Positions 1 to 8,673 are shown, counted from the first letter of the stretch. The stretch is 64,000 nt of DNA from Pelosinus fermentans JBW45 (GCF_000271665.2 NZ_CP010978.1:1644501-1708500), one strand, 5' to 3'. Made by a program: numbers and translations. The notes: generated by a model from the sequence alone, not told the origin.

Positions 1-417
1 AAAGGTGTGGGGAGTGACCATACCATGGTGAATGCATTGATTAGTCCGGCAGGTGGCCCTGGAAGAGTGTCTGTATGTACAGGGCCGGAAAGCAGAAATT
101 TTCAGGATGCTATTTCTTGTGATGCTGCTGCTGCGATGTTAAAGGAAGTTGGTGTGCATTCTGTTAAATTTTATCCTATTGAAGGCCAATCTCGATTGGA
201 TGAAGTAGCTGAAATGGTAAGAGCTTCTGTACGGCAAGGCATTACTATATTTGAGCCAACAGGAGGAATTGATATTCATTCAGTTCATAAGGTGGTAGAT
301 GTTTGTGCTGAAAATGGTGCAACAATCGTCATTCCTCATATTTATACAGCACTGGTTGATACGACTACGGGTTTAACTGATCCAAGGCAAGCGGCTAAAT
401 TACTAGCATCATTCTAA
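1..417 (+). CDS. dgaF: KDGP aldolase family protein, 3' part
   Basis: The frame is open from base 1, so the start lies upstream; 138 C-terminal residues are visible. The sequence (KFYPIEGQSRLDE, IFEPTGGID, VIPHIYTAL) matches the TIM-barrel KDGP aldolase family typified by DgaF, which cleaves 2-keto-3-deoxy-6-phosphogluconate to pyruvate and glyceraldehyde-3-phosphate in D-glucosaminate use. DgaF-type proteins are about 250 residues, so roughly half is present. It probably ends an operon running in from the left, since a long folded element and a new gene on the same strand follow. The family call is firm; the exact sugar acid is inferred. Confidence 0.75.
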   Translation, partial: KGVGSDHTMVNALISPAGGPGRVSVCTGPESRNFQDAISCDAAAAMLKEVGVHSVKFYPIEGQSRLDEVAEMVRASVRQGITIFEPTGGIDIHSVHKVVDVCAENGATIVIPHIYTALVDTTTGLTDPRQAAKLLASF

Positions 418-437
418 AGAAGGTATTTTATTGTAAT

Positions 438-615
438 AAAAGAAAGCTACTCTTCTAAATTACTTATCCTATGACTAAAATCGTTCTAAGACTCCCATCG
501 TTCACAGTGGAAGTTAAGAGTGGGCTAAGTCCTAAGGATAAGTGTGACTAAGATTCAGGTGGAGCAAAAACTCCATTTGAACCTTAGTCTTCTTTATGGG
601 AGAGTAGCTTTCTTT
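438..615 (+). other. Multi-stem folded intergenic element
   Basis: A perfect 15-bp inverted repeat (AAAGAAAGCTACTCT at 438-452, complement at 601-615) closes the element. Inside are a second perfect pair (ACTTATCCT 462-470 with AGGATAAGT 535-543) and a long hairpin (546-590) whose arms GACTAAG...TGGAG and CTCCA...TTAGTC pair over about 19 bp with G-U wobbles. The whole looks like a cloverleaf closed by one outer stem. Its right end carries TTTCTTT, so it may end the upstream operon. A structured RNA or a non-coding mobile element is equally possible. No open reading frame is supported here. Confidence 0.55.
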
Positions 616-771
616 GTATTTAAGAGTTATTCAAATAGAAATACATTAATTGAAATACGCAATAGAGAATAAAATTTTGTGAAATGAAAATATTAGAAGA
701 TATATACAGGAAAAAAACAGCAGAACTCATAATATATATAATAGTACTTTTCAGTAAAGGAGAATTGTTCA

Positions 772-2664
772 ATGTCAAAACAGCCTCATTTAGTTCCTTT
801 TGCTCTTAGCCTCATGTTGCTTTCGACATCAAGTGCTATGGCGGCGGTAGGAGCGGAAACGTTTCAAATTCCCAGTCGCGAGGAAATTGCAGCTGAGTAT
901 AAATGGCATCTTGACGATTTGTATGCCAGTGATGAAGAATGGCAGGCAGACTATGATAAGGTAAAAGGAATGCTGCCTAAAGTCGGTGAGTATAAAGGGC
1001 AGCTGGATCGTTCAGGAAAGAACCTGTTAGCCTGCCTTAAGCTTAGGGATGATATTACCAAAATTACGGGGAAGCTATATCCTTTTGCTCGAATGCATCA
1101 AGATGAGAATACGGCGGATAATAAATACCAGGCATTAACTGGCAAGGCTCAATCTTTGAATATTGAAGTAAATGCTGCTACTGCCTTTATTGATTCTGAG
1201 ATAGTGGAAATATCAGCAGAGAAACTGGGAAAAATGCAAAAGCAGGAAAAGGGGCTGGAGATTTACAGCTTCTATTTAAAAAGTTTGATGCAGCAAAAAC
1301 AGCACGTGCTTTCCCCGCGGGAAGAAGCATTATTATCTCAGGCAGGAGAAGTAGCTGCCACTCCGGCAACTATTTTTAATGTTTTAGCAAATGCGGAAGT
1401 AAAATTTCCTTCGATTCAGGATGAACGAGGGCAAGAGGTTCCATTAAGTGAAGGTCGCTATAATAATTATCTGCGTTCTTCTGATCGTCGTGTACGTCAG
1501 GATGCATTTGCCGGTATTCTAGGTTCTTATAGCCAATATCGCAATACTTTGGCGGCAACACTGAATGGACACGTCAAGCAACACGTGTTTTTTGCTCAGG
1601 CCCATAACTATCATTCAGCTCAAGAAGCGGCTCTTATGCCAAATCATATTCCTGTAGAAGTATATGATAATCTTATTGCTACAGTAAATCACAATCTAGC
1701 TCCTCTGCATCGTTATGTGTCACTCAAAAAGAAAGCATTAGGTGTAGAGGAGATACATATGTATGATCTATATGCGCCAATGGTAAAAGATGTGGAAATT
1801 CAGTTATCTTATTCAGAAGCCCTGGATCTTGTTCGGCAAGCTTTAGCTCCTCTTGGTGAGGAGTATATAGTAAACTTTAACAAAGGAATTGATTCTCATT
1901 GGATTGATGTGTATGAGAATCAAGGTAAACGTTCCGGTGCTTATTCTTGGGGTGTTTATGGCGTCCATCCTTTTGTTTTTCTAAATTATAATGGACAATT
2001 TAGTGATGCATCTACCCTTGCCCATGAGATGGGGCATGCATTGCACAGTTTTTATAGTGCCAAGAGCCAGCCTTATCCCACAGTGGACTATGTGATTTTT
2101 ACAGCTGAAACCGCTTCTACTACCAACGAGATATTGCTCATTGATTATATGCTGGCAAAAACAACGGATAATAAAGAAAAAATGTATTTGCTGAATCAAT
2201 ACTTAGAAAATATTCGCACTACCTTGTACCGGCAGACGATGTTCGCTGAATTTGAAAAAGAGATTCATGATCGAAGTGAGAAGGGTGAGACCTTGACTGC
2301 AGATCTTATGGAGGAGATCTATCATGATCTTAATGTAAAGTACTTTGGTCCAGAAATGATTGTAGATAAAGAAATTGATATTGAGTGGGCTCGGATTCCG
2401 CATTTTTATCGAAATTTTTATGTGTATCAATATGCTACAGGATACTCTGCAGCAACAGCTTTTGCTAAGCAGCTTCAAACCGAAGGCAAAGCAGCCCAAG
2501 AACGATATGCGAACAAGTTTCTAAAAGCGGGTGGTTCTGATACACCAATTCGAATTTTAGAAAATGCTGGTGTTGATATGTCTACTCCTCAACCGATTGA
2601 AATTACGTTACAGAAATTCAATAGATTGTTAGATGAATTAGAAGGTTTATTGGCTGAATACTAG
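772..2664 (+). CDS. pepF: Oligoendopeptidase F, M3 family, with signal peptide
   Basis: This is a 630-residue zinc metallopeptidase of the M3B family that hydrolyses short peptides. The HEXXH zinc site is HEMGH at residues 418-422, followed by the expected downstream Glu region (TAETASTTNE). Length fits PepF (about 600). Unlike the usual cytoplasmic enzyme, the N-terminus has a charged start, a hydrophobic core and a cleavable-looking end (SSAMAAVGAE), so export to the periplasm is likely. A good site, AAAGGAG, lies at about 756-762. The gene is monocistronic: the upstream neighbour is separated by a folded element and a strong terminator follows. Family assignment is firm; export is inferred. 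Confidence 0.93.
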   Translation: MSKQPHLVPFALSLMLLSTSSAMAAVGAETFQIPSREEIAAEYKWHLDDLYASDEEWQADYDKVKGMLPKVGEYKGQLDRSGKNLLACLKLRDDITKITGKLYPFARMHQDENTADNKYQALTGKAQSLNIEVNAATAFIDSEIVEISAEKLGKMQKQEKGLEIYSFYLKSLMQQKQHVLSPREEALLSQAGEVAATPATIFNVLANAEVKFPSIQDERGQEVPLSEGRYNNYLRSSDRRVRQDAFAGILGSYSQYRNTLAATLNGHVKQHVFFAQAHNYHSAQEAALMPNHIPVEVYDNLIATVNHNLAPLHRYVSLKKKALGVEEIHMYDLYAPMVKDVEIQLSYSEALDLVRQALAPLGEEYIVNFNKGIDSHWIDVYENQGKRSGAYSWGVYGVHPFVFLNYNGQFSDASTLAHEMGHALHSFYSAKSQPYPTVDYVIFTAETASTTNEILLIDYMLAKTTDNKEKMYLLNQYLENIRTTLYRQTMFAEFEKEIHDRSEKGETLTADLMEEIYHDLNVKYFGPEMIVDKEIDIEWARIPHFYRNFYVYQYATGYSAATAFAKQLQTEGKAAQERYANKFLKAGGSDTPIRILENAGVDMSTPQPIEITLQKFNRLLDELEGLLAEY

Positions 2665-2709
2665 AAGGTGTTACCAAAGTTGAAAATACTATAGCTTTTA
2701 GGGCAGGTA

Positions 2710-2766
2710 CCCTCTTAGTAAATGTGAGTATAGATAATATACAACACATTTACTAAGGGGGTTTTT
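2710..2766 (+). terminator. Intrinsic terminator after pepF
   Basis: Arms at 2710-2726 and 2745-2761 pair over about 16 bp (CTTAGTAAATGTG core) and are followed by TTTTT. The position, 46 bases after the pepF stop, fits transcription termination. Confidence 0.9.
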
Positions 2767-2851
2767 AAATAGATAGAAAATTATTTATATAAAGTATTGT
2801 AATTTTCCAAAGAATATATTAATATATAGACACAGAACGAAAGTTACATAC

Positions 2852-2867
2852 CGTCACAAATGTGACG
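2852..2867. promoter_or_regulatory. Palindromic operator before the SorC-type regulator
   Basis: CGTCACAAATGTGACG has perfect 7-bp arms around AA. It sits about 45 bases before the regulator start at 2913, where an autoregulatory or effector-protein site is expected. SorC-family proteins bind such dyads; CRP sites have the opposite half-site order (TGTGA...TCACA). No second copy was noticed before the sorbitol genes. Confidence 0.5.
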
Positions 2868-2912
2868 ATGGGCAAAAAATCAATAAACCATATAAGGTTA
2901 GAAAGGTACACT

Positions 2913-3857
2913 ATGCTTAAGGTAGATAGAAGGTTACTTGTGAAAGTTTCACAGATGTATTACATAGAGAATATGAATCAAAATGAAATAGCTAGTAAGT
3001 TTGGTATCAATCGAACTACTGTAAGCAAATATCTGAAAAAAGCAATGTTAGCAGGAATTGTGCAAATTTCCGTTGTAAATGATTTGTATGAAAGTCTGGA
3101 AACCGCATTAGAAAAAAAGTTTGGATTAAAAGAAGTATATATTGTGCCTTCGAGTTCAGACCCGGGTGAGGTAAAAAATAATCTTGGAAAAGCGGGAATA
3201 AGTTACTTAAAGCGAATCATAAATGATGGTGATATCGTAGGGTTTGCCTGGGGAACGACTATTGGTGCGTTATCGAATCTAGCATCTGTAGAGAAGTGCG
3301 ATGTAGTTAATGCCAACATGATTCCTCTGGTGGGGGGGCCTGAAAATTTAGATAGCGAATATCATGTAAACACCATTGTATATAAAGTTGCAAATGCTTT
3401 TAAAGCTAAAAGTCATTATTTATATGCACCTGCTATTACCGGAACGACAGAAACTAAATCAGCCATTATGCAAGATGCTAATTGTAGTAAAATCGTGAAG
3501 TTATGGGATGAAGTGAGTATTACAATATTAGGAATTGGTGCACCAATAAGGTCTTCCAACTTAGTATGGTCCGGTTCTCTTGGCAAAGAATACAATGATA
3601 TGCTGGAAGATGCAGGGGTAGTAGGCGACATTTGCTCAAGGTTTTATGATGTTGATGGCAATGTGGTAGATACGGTATTAAAGGATAGAACAATAGCAAT
3701 TGATTTGGAAAAGTTAAGGAATATAAAATATTCCATAGGTATTGCGTCCTCACCGGAAAAGGTGCCTGCTATATATGGAGCAATGAAGGGTAAATTTATA
3801 AATGTGTTAATTTCTGATGAAGAAACTGCTAAATTACTAATTGATTTTGCCGACTAA
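2913..3857 (+). CDS. SorC/DeoR-type sugar-binding transcription regulator
   Basis: This 314-residue protein has an N-terminal helix-turn-helix (QNEIASKFGINRTTVSKYL, about residues 22-40) and a C-terminal phosphosugar-binding domain (VGFAWGTTIGAL, PLVGGPE, ITILGIGAP) typical of the SorC family. The ATG at 2913 is chosen because GAAAGG lies six bases before it; an in-frame ATG at 2862 lies inside the palindrome. It is followed by a terminator, then the sorbitol PTS operon on the same strand, so it is the likely regulator of that operon, with a hexose phosphate as inducer. The family is certain; the target is inferred from adjacency. Confidence 0.88.
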   Translation: MLKVDRRLLVKVSQMYYIENMNQNEIASKFGINRTTVSKYLKKAMLAGIVQISVVNDLYESLETALEKKFGLKEVYIVPSSSDPGEVKNNLGKAGISYLKRIINDGDIVGFAWGTTIGALSNLASVEKCDVVNANMIPLVGGPENLDSEYHVNTIVYKVANAFKAKSHYLYAPAITGTTETKSAIMQDANCSKIVKLWDEVSITILGIGAPIRSSNLVWSGSLGKEYNDMLEDAGVVGDICSRFYDVDGNVVDTVLKDRTIAIDLEKLRNIKYSIGIASSPEKVPAIYGAMKGKFINVLISDEETAKLLIDFAD

Positions 3858-3895
3858 GATGAAAGAATGCTTAGTTTCAAATGATTATGTAAGAG

Positions 3896-3929
3896 CCATG
3901 GGCTAAGCATAATGCCGCTCATGGTTTTT
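3896..3929 (+). terminator. Intrinsic terminator after the SorC gene
   Basis: CCATGGGC at 3896-3903 pairs with GCTCATGG at 3917-3924 (one G-U) and is followed by TTTTT. The 25 bases 3886-3910 recur exactly at 4135-4159 in the next terminator. Confidence 0.8.
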
Positions 3930-3984
3930 GTATACTCTTTACGAGGTGCAAATTATCAAAACTATGGTTTAGGAGGACTTTTAT

Positions 3985-4155
3985 ATGGCTAAAGAGATAA
4001 AATCAGTTCTACAACCAGGCGATAAGATATATACGCTATTTGAATATAATGAAGTGGTGATTAAAGGAAGTCAAGAAAGCTTTATTATACGAATAGAGAA
4101 AATAGAAGAAAGTAAAAAAAATAAATGTTGTCACTATGTAAGAGCCATGGGCTAA
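3985..4155 (+). CDS. Small 56-residue protein, unknown
   Basis: An ATG with a near-ideal ribosome site (AGGAGGA, seven bases upstream) opens a 57-codon frame: MAKEIKSVLQPGDKIYT... rich in Lys, Glu and Ile. The last codons (YVRAMG) read through the 5' arm of the following terminator, so the true C-terminus may once have been elsewhere. I do not recognise the family. It could be a small protein of the sorbitol system or the start of a decayed gene cut by duplication of the terminator sequence. The ribosome site argues that it is translated. Confidence 0.4.
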   Translation: MAKEIKSVLQPGDKIYTLFEYNEVVIKGSQESFIIRIEKIEESKKNKCCHYVRAMG

Positions 4156-4185
4156 GCATTGATTGCTTATCTCATGGTCCTTTTT
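4145..4185 (+). terminator. Intrinsic terminator / attenuator before srlD
   Basis: CCATGGGCTAAGCA (4145-4158) pairs with TGCTTA and CTCATGG (4164-4177); CCTTTTT follows. It lies between the small frame and srlD, so it ends the former or attenuates the sorbitol operon. Confidence 0.75.
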
Positions 4186-4228
4186 GTATATGAAAAAATA
4201 TAAGAAATCGTTCAGGAGGTATTTAGTT

Positions 4229-5002
4229 ATGTTGAAAGTTGCACTTATCGTTGGCGGAGGAAGAAGTTTGGGGGAATATTTAAGTAAGCATATGGCGAAG
4301 GAAGGATATGAGGTAGCTGTTGCAGACTTGGTATATGAAAATGCACAAAAGGTTTCAGATGAAATTAATGCAAGCGGTGGTAAATCAATTGCAGTAGAAG
4401 TGAATGCTTGCAAGGAAGATGAAGTAAAAGCAATGGTACAACAGGTTGTAAATGAGCTAGGAAGAGTAGATTTATTAATATACAATGCAGGAATAGCCAA
4501 AAGTTGCAAGATTACTGAATTTGAATTACAAGCATTTAATCGGATTGTAGATGTTAATTTAAATGGATATTTCCTTTGTGCTAGAGAAGTAGCCAAAGTA
4601 ATGATAAAAAGAAATATTAAAGGGGCCATTATTGGAATTAATTCTAAATCGGGTAAAGTTGGAAGTAAATTTAACAGCGGATACTCAGCTGCAAAATTTG
4701 CAGCTGTTGGTTTAACGCAAAGCTTAGCTTTAGATCTAGCGGATGATAATATAAGAGTCAATGCAATGATGCTTGGCAATCTTCTAGATTCAGATTTGTT
4801 TGAAAGCTTGCTTCCGCAATATGCAGTGAAGTTAGGAATACCAGAATCACAAGTAAAGCAAACATATATAGATAAGGTGCCGTTAAAGAGAGGATGCACG
4901 TTTGAAGATGTGGCAAATGTAGTTACCTTTTATGCATCAGAAAAAGCAAATTACTTAACAGGGCAATCTGTAAACATAACTGGTGGACAAGTAATGCACT
5001 AA
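4229..5002 (+). CDS. srlD: Sorbitol-6-phosphate 2-dehydrogenase
   Basis: A 257-residue short-chain dehydrogenase that oxidises sorbitol-6-phosphate to fructose-6-phosphate with NAD+ in the cytoplasm. The cofactor loop is the SrlD-like GGGRSLG (residues 9-15), and the catalytic pair Y152 and K156 lies in GYSAAK. The ATG at 4229 is preceded by AGGAGG and gives the family's usual length. It opens the PTS operon gutM-srlA-srlE-srlB, which supplies its substrate. The assignment rests on the domain plus its neighbours; other sugar-alcohol phosphates are possible but less likely. Confidence 0.9.
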   Translation: MLKVALIVGGGRSLGEYLSKHMAKEGYEVAVADLVYENAQKVSDEINASGGKSIAVEVNACKEDEVKAMVQQVVNELGRVDLLIYNAGIAKSCKITEFELQAFNRIVDVNLNGYFLCAREVAKVMIKRNIKGAIIGINSKSGKVGSKFNSGYSAAKFAAVGLTQSLALDLADDNIRVNAMMLGNLLDSDLFESLLPQYAVKLGIPESQVKQTYIDKVPLKRGCTFEDVANVVTFYASEKANYLTGQSVNITGGQVMH

Positions 5003-5125
5003 GAAGATGTAGTAGTAATGTTTTGCTGCATGTGTCAGAACAAGTTACATGTAAGTTAAGATAGCTAAATATTAAGATAATAACTAAAATGTAAAGTAGG
5101 ACTTGAGTTCAAAGGGGGAAATTAT

Positions 5126-5545
5126 ATGTTGTGGTTTGTTCTTCTTGCTGCAGGGATGTGGATACTTCAAGGGTTACTTGGCCTTTGGCAATTGAGACAT
5201 TTTAATCAGCGATTTAAATTATTGAGAAAAGAAGGTAGGGTCGTTATTGGCAAGTCGAAAGGTAGAGTCACGGCTGGGGTTGTACTTATGTTTTGTCTTG
5301 ACCAAGATTGCAATATCATTAGGGGCGAAAAAATGGAAGGGTTTTCAATTTTTGCTAGATTGAAGCCTTTTAATTCCTTCAATCATTTAAAGTTATTAGA
5401 GCTTGAAGAAAGTAAATGTAATAGGTTAGGTAAATCAGTGAGTAAGGCAGTAATGAACGCTATTGAAAATTATAAGGCGTTTATTAATATAGCGAAATCT
5501 GATATGGAGGTGGTTGGAACAGAAAATACAAGAATAACTGTGTAA
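5126..5545 (+). CDS. gutM: Glucitol operon activator GutM
   Basis: This 139-residue protein has one N-terminal membrane segment (FVLLAAGMWILQGLLGLWQL) and the GutM pattern WQLRHFNQRFKLLRKEGRVVIGKSKGR. GutM proteins are membrane-associated activators found next to sorbitol PTS genes; the mechanism is poorly known. It follows srlD after 123 bases that hold no clear signal, with GGGGGAAATT before the start, and precedes srlA. Length and context fit the family. Confidence 0.87.
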   Translation: MLWFVLLAAGMWILQGLLGLWQLRHFNQRFKLLRKEGRVVIGKSKGRVTAGVVLMFCLDQDCNIIRGEKMEGFSIFARLKPFNSFNHLKLLELEESKCNRLGKSVSKAVMNAIENYKAFINIAKSDMEVVGTENTRITV

Positions 5546-5584
5546 TGGCATTATAAAAAATTATTGAGAGAGAGAGGGTATCGC

Positions 5585-6154
5585 ATGGACATGTTCATTG
5601 TGTTAGCCAAAGGCTTTATCGGCATGTTTAATGAGGGTGGTAAAGTTTTCGTAAGTATGGTAACTGGAATAGTACCTACGTTAGTCATGTTGCTTGTAGC
5701 TATGAATGCTCTAATTCGATTTGTCGGGCAAGAGAAAGTTGAAAAACTCGCTCATATGTGTGGTGGCAATCCTATATCTAGATATCTCATTTTGCCAGTA
5801 ATAGGAACTTTCTTCTTTTGTAATCCAATGACTTTATCATTAGGGAAGTTTTTGCCTGAAAAATATAAACCAAGTTATTATGCTGCAGCTTCTTTTTCCT
5901 GCCATAGTATGAATGGTTTATTTCCACATATAAATCCTGGAGAATTATTTGTTTTTCTTGGAATTGCGGCTGGGATAAATCAACTGGGTTTATCAACAGT
6001 TGATTTAGCAGTAAGATACTTTCTTGTTGGAGTTGTGACCAATTTCTTTAGAGGATGGATCACTGATTTTACTACCGCATATGTTGAAAAACAACAAGGC
6101 ATCAAATTAAAAACAGAAGTGAGTACTGTACAGTCGGCTGGCTTTAATGCTTAG
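5585..6154 (+). CDS. srlA: PTS sorbitol transporter subunit IIC
   Basis: A membrane protein of about 189 residues with several hydrophobic helices and the IIC2-type signatures [31 protein letters not shown] and [20 protein letters not shown]. It forms the sorbitol channel together with SrlE. The ATG at 5585 is preferred over a TTG at 5564 because it yields the family N-terminus ([11 protein letters not shown]), with purine-rich GAGAGAGAGGG upstream. srlE starts 18 bases after its stop, so the two are co-translated subunits of one IIC-IIBC transporter. Confidence 0.92.
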   Translation: MDMFIVLAKGFIGMFNEGGKVFVSMVTGIVPTLVMLLVAMNALIRFVGQEKVEKLAHMCGGNPISRYLILPVIGTFFFCNPMTLSLGKFLPEKYKPSYYAAASFSCHSMNGLFPHINPGELFVFLGIAAGINQLGLSTVDLAVRYFLVGVVTNFFRGWITDFTTAYVEKQQGIKLKTEVSTVQSAGFNA

Positions 6155-6171
6155 AAAGGGGGGGATGAAAA

Positions 6172-7161
6172 ATGGCGAATTATAAATCAGTTATTATAAC
6201 AGCAGGTCGAGGTGGCTTTGGTGGACCGTTAGTGATTCAGCCTAATGACACCAAGAATAAGGTTGTCAATATTACTGGAGGTGTCATTTCACCTGTTGCT
6301 GCGAAAATTGCTGAAATGGCAGGTTGCATAGTAGTAGACGGATTTAAAACGAAAGTGCCTGATAATGAAATTGCTTGTGTCGTCATCGACTGTGGAGGAA
6401 CTTTGAGGTGTGGTATATATCCTCAAAAAAGGATTCCAACAATTAACTTGATGCCATCAGGTCCCAGTGGACCTTTGGCAGAACACATCAAGGCAGATAT
6501 TTATGTATCGGATGTCAAAGAAGTAAATATAAATTTTAGCGATGGAACGATCCAGAATGCGGTCTCTGAAGATAGTAGTGCTAAAAAGCCTAAGTATGAT
6601 ACGGAAAAGAAAATTAGTGAACAGACTACTGCTGGTGTTATGGCCAAAGTTGGGAAGGCTATGGGGGAGATAACCGCTACATTTTATCAATCTGGTCGCG
6701 ATGCTATCGATACTGTCTTAAAGACCATATTGCCTTTTATGGCGTTCGTATCCATGTTAATTGGTATTGTATTAAGTACTGGTATGGGTGATGTTTTTGC
6801 TAAAATACTGACACCGTTGGCCGGAACTGTTCAAGGGTTAGTATTACTATCAGCCATATGTTCGTTTCCATTCTTATCTCCATTCTTAGGGCCAGGCGCT
6901 GTAATTGCCCAAGTAATTGGGGTGCTGATTGGCGTTGAGATCGGTAAAGGTACGATTCCTCCTCAGTTAGCACTGCCAGCACTTTTCGCGATAAATTCCC
7001 AGTGTGCTTGTGATTTTATACCAGTAGGCATGGGATTGGCTGAAGCGGAAGTCGAAACTGTCGAAATTGGTGTACCTTCCGTATTATATTCTCGCTTTAT
7101 CACTGGTCCTACAACCGTATTGGTTGCTTGGGCTGCTAGTTTTGGTCTCTACGCAAAATAA
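6172..7161 (+). CDS. srlE: PTS sorbitol transporter subunit IIBC
   Basis: A 329-residue protein. The N-terminal IIB domain carries the phospho-cysteine motif [12 protein letters not shown], in which C74 is the likely phosphorylated residue, followed by KRIPTIN. A variable linker (about 120-160) leads to a C-terminal IIC half with four or five hydrophobic segments ending in [14 protein letters not shown]. It passes phosphate from SrlB to sorbitol during uptake. AAAGGGGGGG precedes the ATG. All residues expected of the family are present. Confidence 0.93.
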   Translation: MANYKSVIITAGRGGFGGPLVIQPNDTKNKVVNITGGVISPVAAKIAEMAGCIVVDGFKTKVPDNEIACVVIDCGGTLRCGIYPQKRIPTINLMPSGPSGPLAEHIKADIYVSDVKEVNINFSDGTIQNAVSEDSSAKKPKYDTEKKISEQTTAGVMAKVGKAMGEITATFYQSGRDAIDTVLKTILPFMAFVSMLIGIVLSTGMGDVFAKILTPLAGTVQGLVLLSAICSFPFLSPFLGPGAVIAQVIGVLIGVEIGKGTIPPQLALPALFAINSQCACDFIPVGMGLAEAEVETVEIGVPSVLYSRFITGPTTVLVAWAASFGLYAK

Positions 7162-7202
7162 AAGTGAAAAAGTATATAGATGCTATTATGGAGGTGCATT
7201 TT

Positions 7203-7565
7203 ATGGAGATAATATATAATACTAGGGTTACTAATATTGGAGGATTAGCGTCGGCATTTTATGAAGAAAAGCTGATCATTATTTTCAAAGATAATGCTCC
7301 GGAGGAGCTGGCTGATTATTGCGTATTGCATTGTGGCAATGAGGTTTCAGATAGCGTTAAACAAGGTGATATTTTAGTCATAGCTGGTCAAGAATATAGA
7401 ATTGTATATGTGGGCGATGAAGTGCAGGCTAATTTGGAAAATTTGGGTCATATAACCTTGCGGTTTGATGGCAATACAGAAGGGTTAGGAGGAAGTGTAT
7501 ATCTTGAGGATAAGGCATTGCCTGCTATAAAAATTGGTGATGTTATTTCTATATACAGAGAATAG
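7203..7565 (+). CDS. srlB: PTS sorbitol transporter subunit IIA
   Basis: A 120-residue IIA(Gut) protein that receives phosphate from HPr and hands it to SrlE. The family pattern LGHITLRFDG (H83) and a second His in VLHCGNE (H43) are conserved. The start at 7203 is chosen because GGAGGTG lies six bases before it and the length then equals the family's; a frame opening at 7164 would add 13 unsupported residues. It belongs to the srl operon and precedes an aldolase gene. Confidence 0.92.
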   Translation: MEIIYNTRVTNIGGLASAFYEEKLIIIFKDNAPEELADYCVLHCGNEVSDSVKQGDILVIAGQEYRIVYVGDEVQANLENLGHITLRFDGNTEGLGGSVYLEDKALPAIKIGDVISIYRE

Positions 7566-7625
7566 ATGTTTGTTATGCGATGAACCTTTCAGATGGATTG
7601 GAAAGGAGTAGCTAAGGGGGGGCGA

Positions 7626-8303
7626 ATGAATATATTACTTGATAGTGCGAAAGTTGATTTTATAAAAAGTGCCAATGAATATTATCCAATTGATGGTATT
7701 ACAACCAATCCAACTATTCTAGCCAAAGAAAAGAGACCCTATATTGAAATCCTTCAAGAAATAGTATCTATAATTGGCAGTGAAAAAATGCTTCATGTGC
7801 AGGTATTAAGTACAAATGCCAAAGAAATAGTTAAGGAAGCGGAATATGTAAGCCAGATTCTTAATGGCAATATTTATATTAAAATTCCGGTTGTGCCTGA
7901 AGGGTTTAAGGTGATGATGACTCTACAGAAATTGAATATAAAAGTTACTGCAACTGCTGTGTTTACTCCACAACAGGCGCTTATGGCTGCAAAAGCTGGC
8001 GCTAGTTTTGTAGCGCCATACGTAAACAGAATTGACAATATTTCTGGTGATGGTGTAAAGGTAGTAGCAGACATTGTAAAAATTTTCGATACTCATCATA
8101 TTAAAACGCAAGTGTTAGCAGCCAGTTTTAAAAATGTAGAACAAGTGCAGAAAGTTTGTTTAGCTGGTACTCATGGTGTAACGGTTAGTGAAGATGTTTT
8201 TATCAACTTGTATCATCATCCTTTGACGGAGTGGAGTGTCAATACGTTTATTGAGGATTGGGAAAGTGTTTATGGTAAAGGAGCAATATTAGGTGAGGTT
8301 TAA
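7626..8303 (+). CDS. fsa: Fructose-6-phosphate aldolase / transaldolase-like
   Basis: This 225-residue protein is a short transaldolase of the FSA/TalC class. It has the N-terminal DGITTNPTIL motif and the Schiff-base lysine in YIKIPVV (K86). FSA enzymes cleave fructose-6-phosphate to dihydroxyacetone and glyceraldehyde-3-phosphate, which suits the product of SrlD; transaldolase activity on sedoheptulose-7-phosphate is the alternative. The ATG at 7626 follows AAGGGGGGC and gives the usual length. It closes the srl operon. Confidence 0.85.
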   Translation: MNILLDSAKVDFIKSANEYYPIDGITTNPTILAKEKRPYIEILQEIVSIIGSEKMLHVQVLSTNAKEIVKEAEYVSQILNGNIYIKIPVVPEGFKVMMTLQKLNIKVTATAVFTPQQALMAAKAGASFVAPYVNRIDNISGDGVKVVADIVKIFDTHHIKTQVLAASFKNVEQVQKVCLAGTHGVTVSEDVFINLYHHPLTEWSVNTFIEDWESVYGKGAILGEV

Positions 8304-8475
8304 TCCAGGAGATGCGACTATGTTTTTAGAACTCACTTTTCAGGATTTAAGTGGAGATCTTATTTGAAATTAGCCAGGGTAAGCGATAAGGAACATCCTT
8401 TGCATCTTAGTTTAGGCGGATGGTTAGATGAGATTGTTGTAGCATATGAAACATGGTCATTTATCAGAAGGTGGA

Positions 8476-8612
8476 GAACGTTAGTAAGAAATGGCAGGTT
8501 AGCCACGTTATTTGGCTTAGGTTTGATAGAACTGAAGAGGCATTGTTGTGCAATTAAGGTGGTAATGCGGTAAAAACTCGTCCTTGGATATATTCAAGGG
8601 CGAGTTTTTTAT
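8476..8612 (+). promoter_or_regulatory. Orphan T-box 3' half (duplicate of the T-box at 19171)
   Basis: About 137 bases are near-identical (five or six differences) to 19171-19308, covering the middle stem, the T-box element and the terminator (AACTCGTCCTTG...CAAGGGCGAG then T6). The T-box here reads AAGGTGGTAATGCGG, a C-to-T change in the invariant ACGCGG part. Upstream, 8320-8475 shows no Stem I with AGTA and specifier loop, and no amino-acid gene follows directly. It now probably acts only as the terminator of the srl operon. A short open frame across it (8364-8573) is not credible. Confidence 0.7.
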
Positions 8613-8644
8613 ATTCAAAATTTAAGGAAAATTTATCTAATTGA

Positions 8645-8673
8645 TTGACAGGATTATACATAAGTGCTAGAAT
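8645..8673 (+). promoter_or_regulatory. Sigma-A promoter of the malonate decarboxylase operon
   Basis: TTGACA (8645-8650), a 17-base spacer and TAGAAT (8668-8673) form a near-consensus promoter. The expected start, near 8680, gives a leader of about 190 bases that contains a strong terminator. Confidence 0.75.

Noticed and set aside
438-615. tRNA or tmRNA
   Set aside because: The cloverleaf is far larger than a tRNA, with no T-loop GTTCRANNC, no CCA end and no tag frame.
2852-2867. Possible CRP/FNR site
   Set aside because: The half-site order is TCACA...TGTGA, inverse to the CRP consensus; a SorC-type dyad fits better.
4036-4899. Long minus-strand open frame opposite srlD
   Set aside because: It mirrors the srlD coding region, has no start signal and an unlikely Ser/Thr/Leu composition; srlD is certain.
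8364-8573. Open frame of 69 codons
   Set aside because: It lies across the duplicated T-box fragment, has no ribosome site and no protein-like similarity; the RNA feature explains the sequence.
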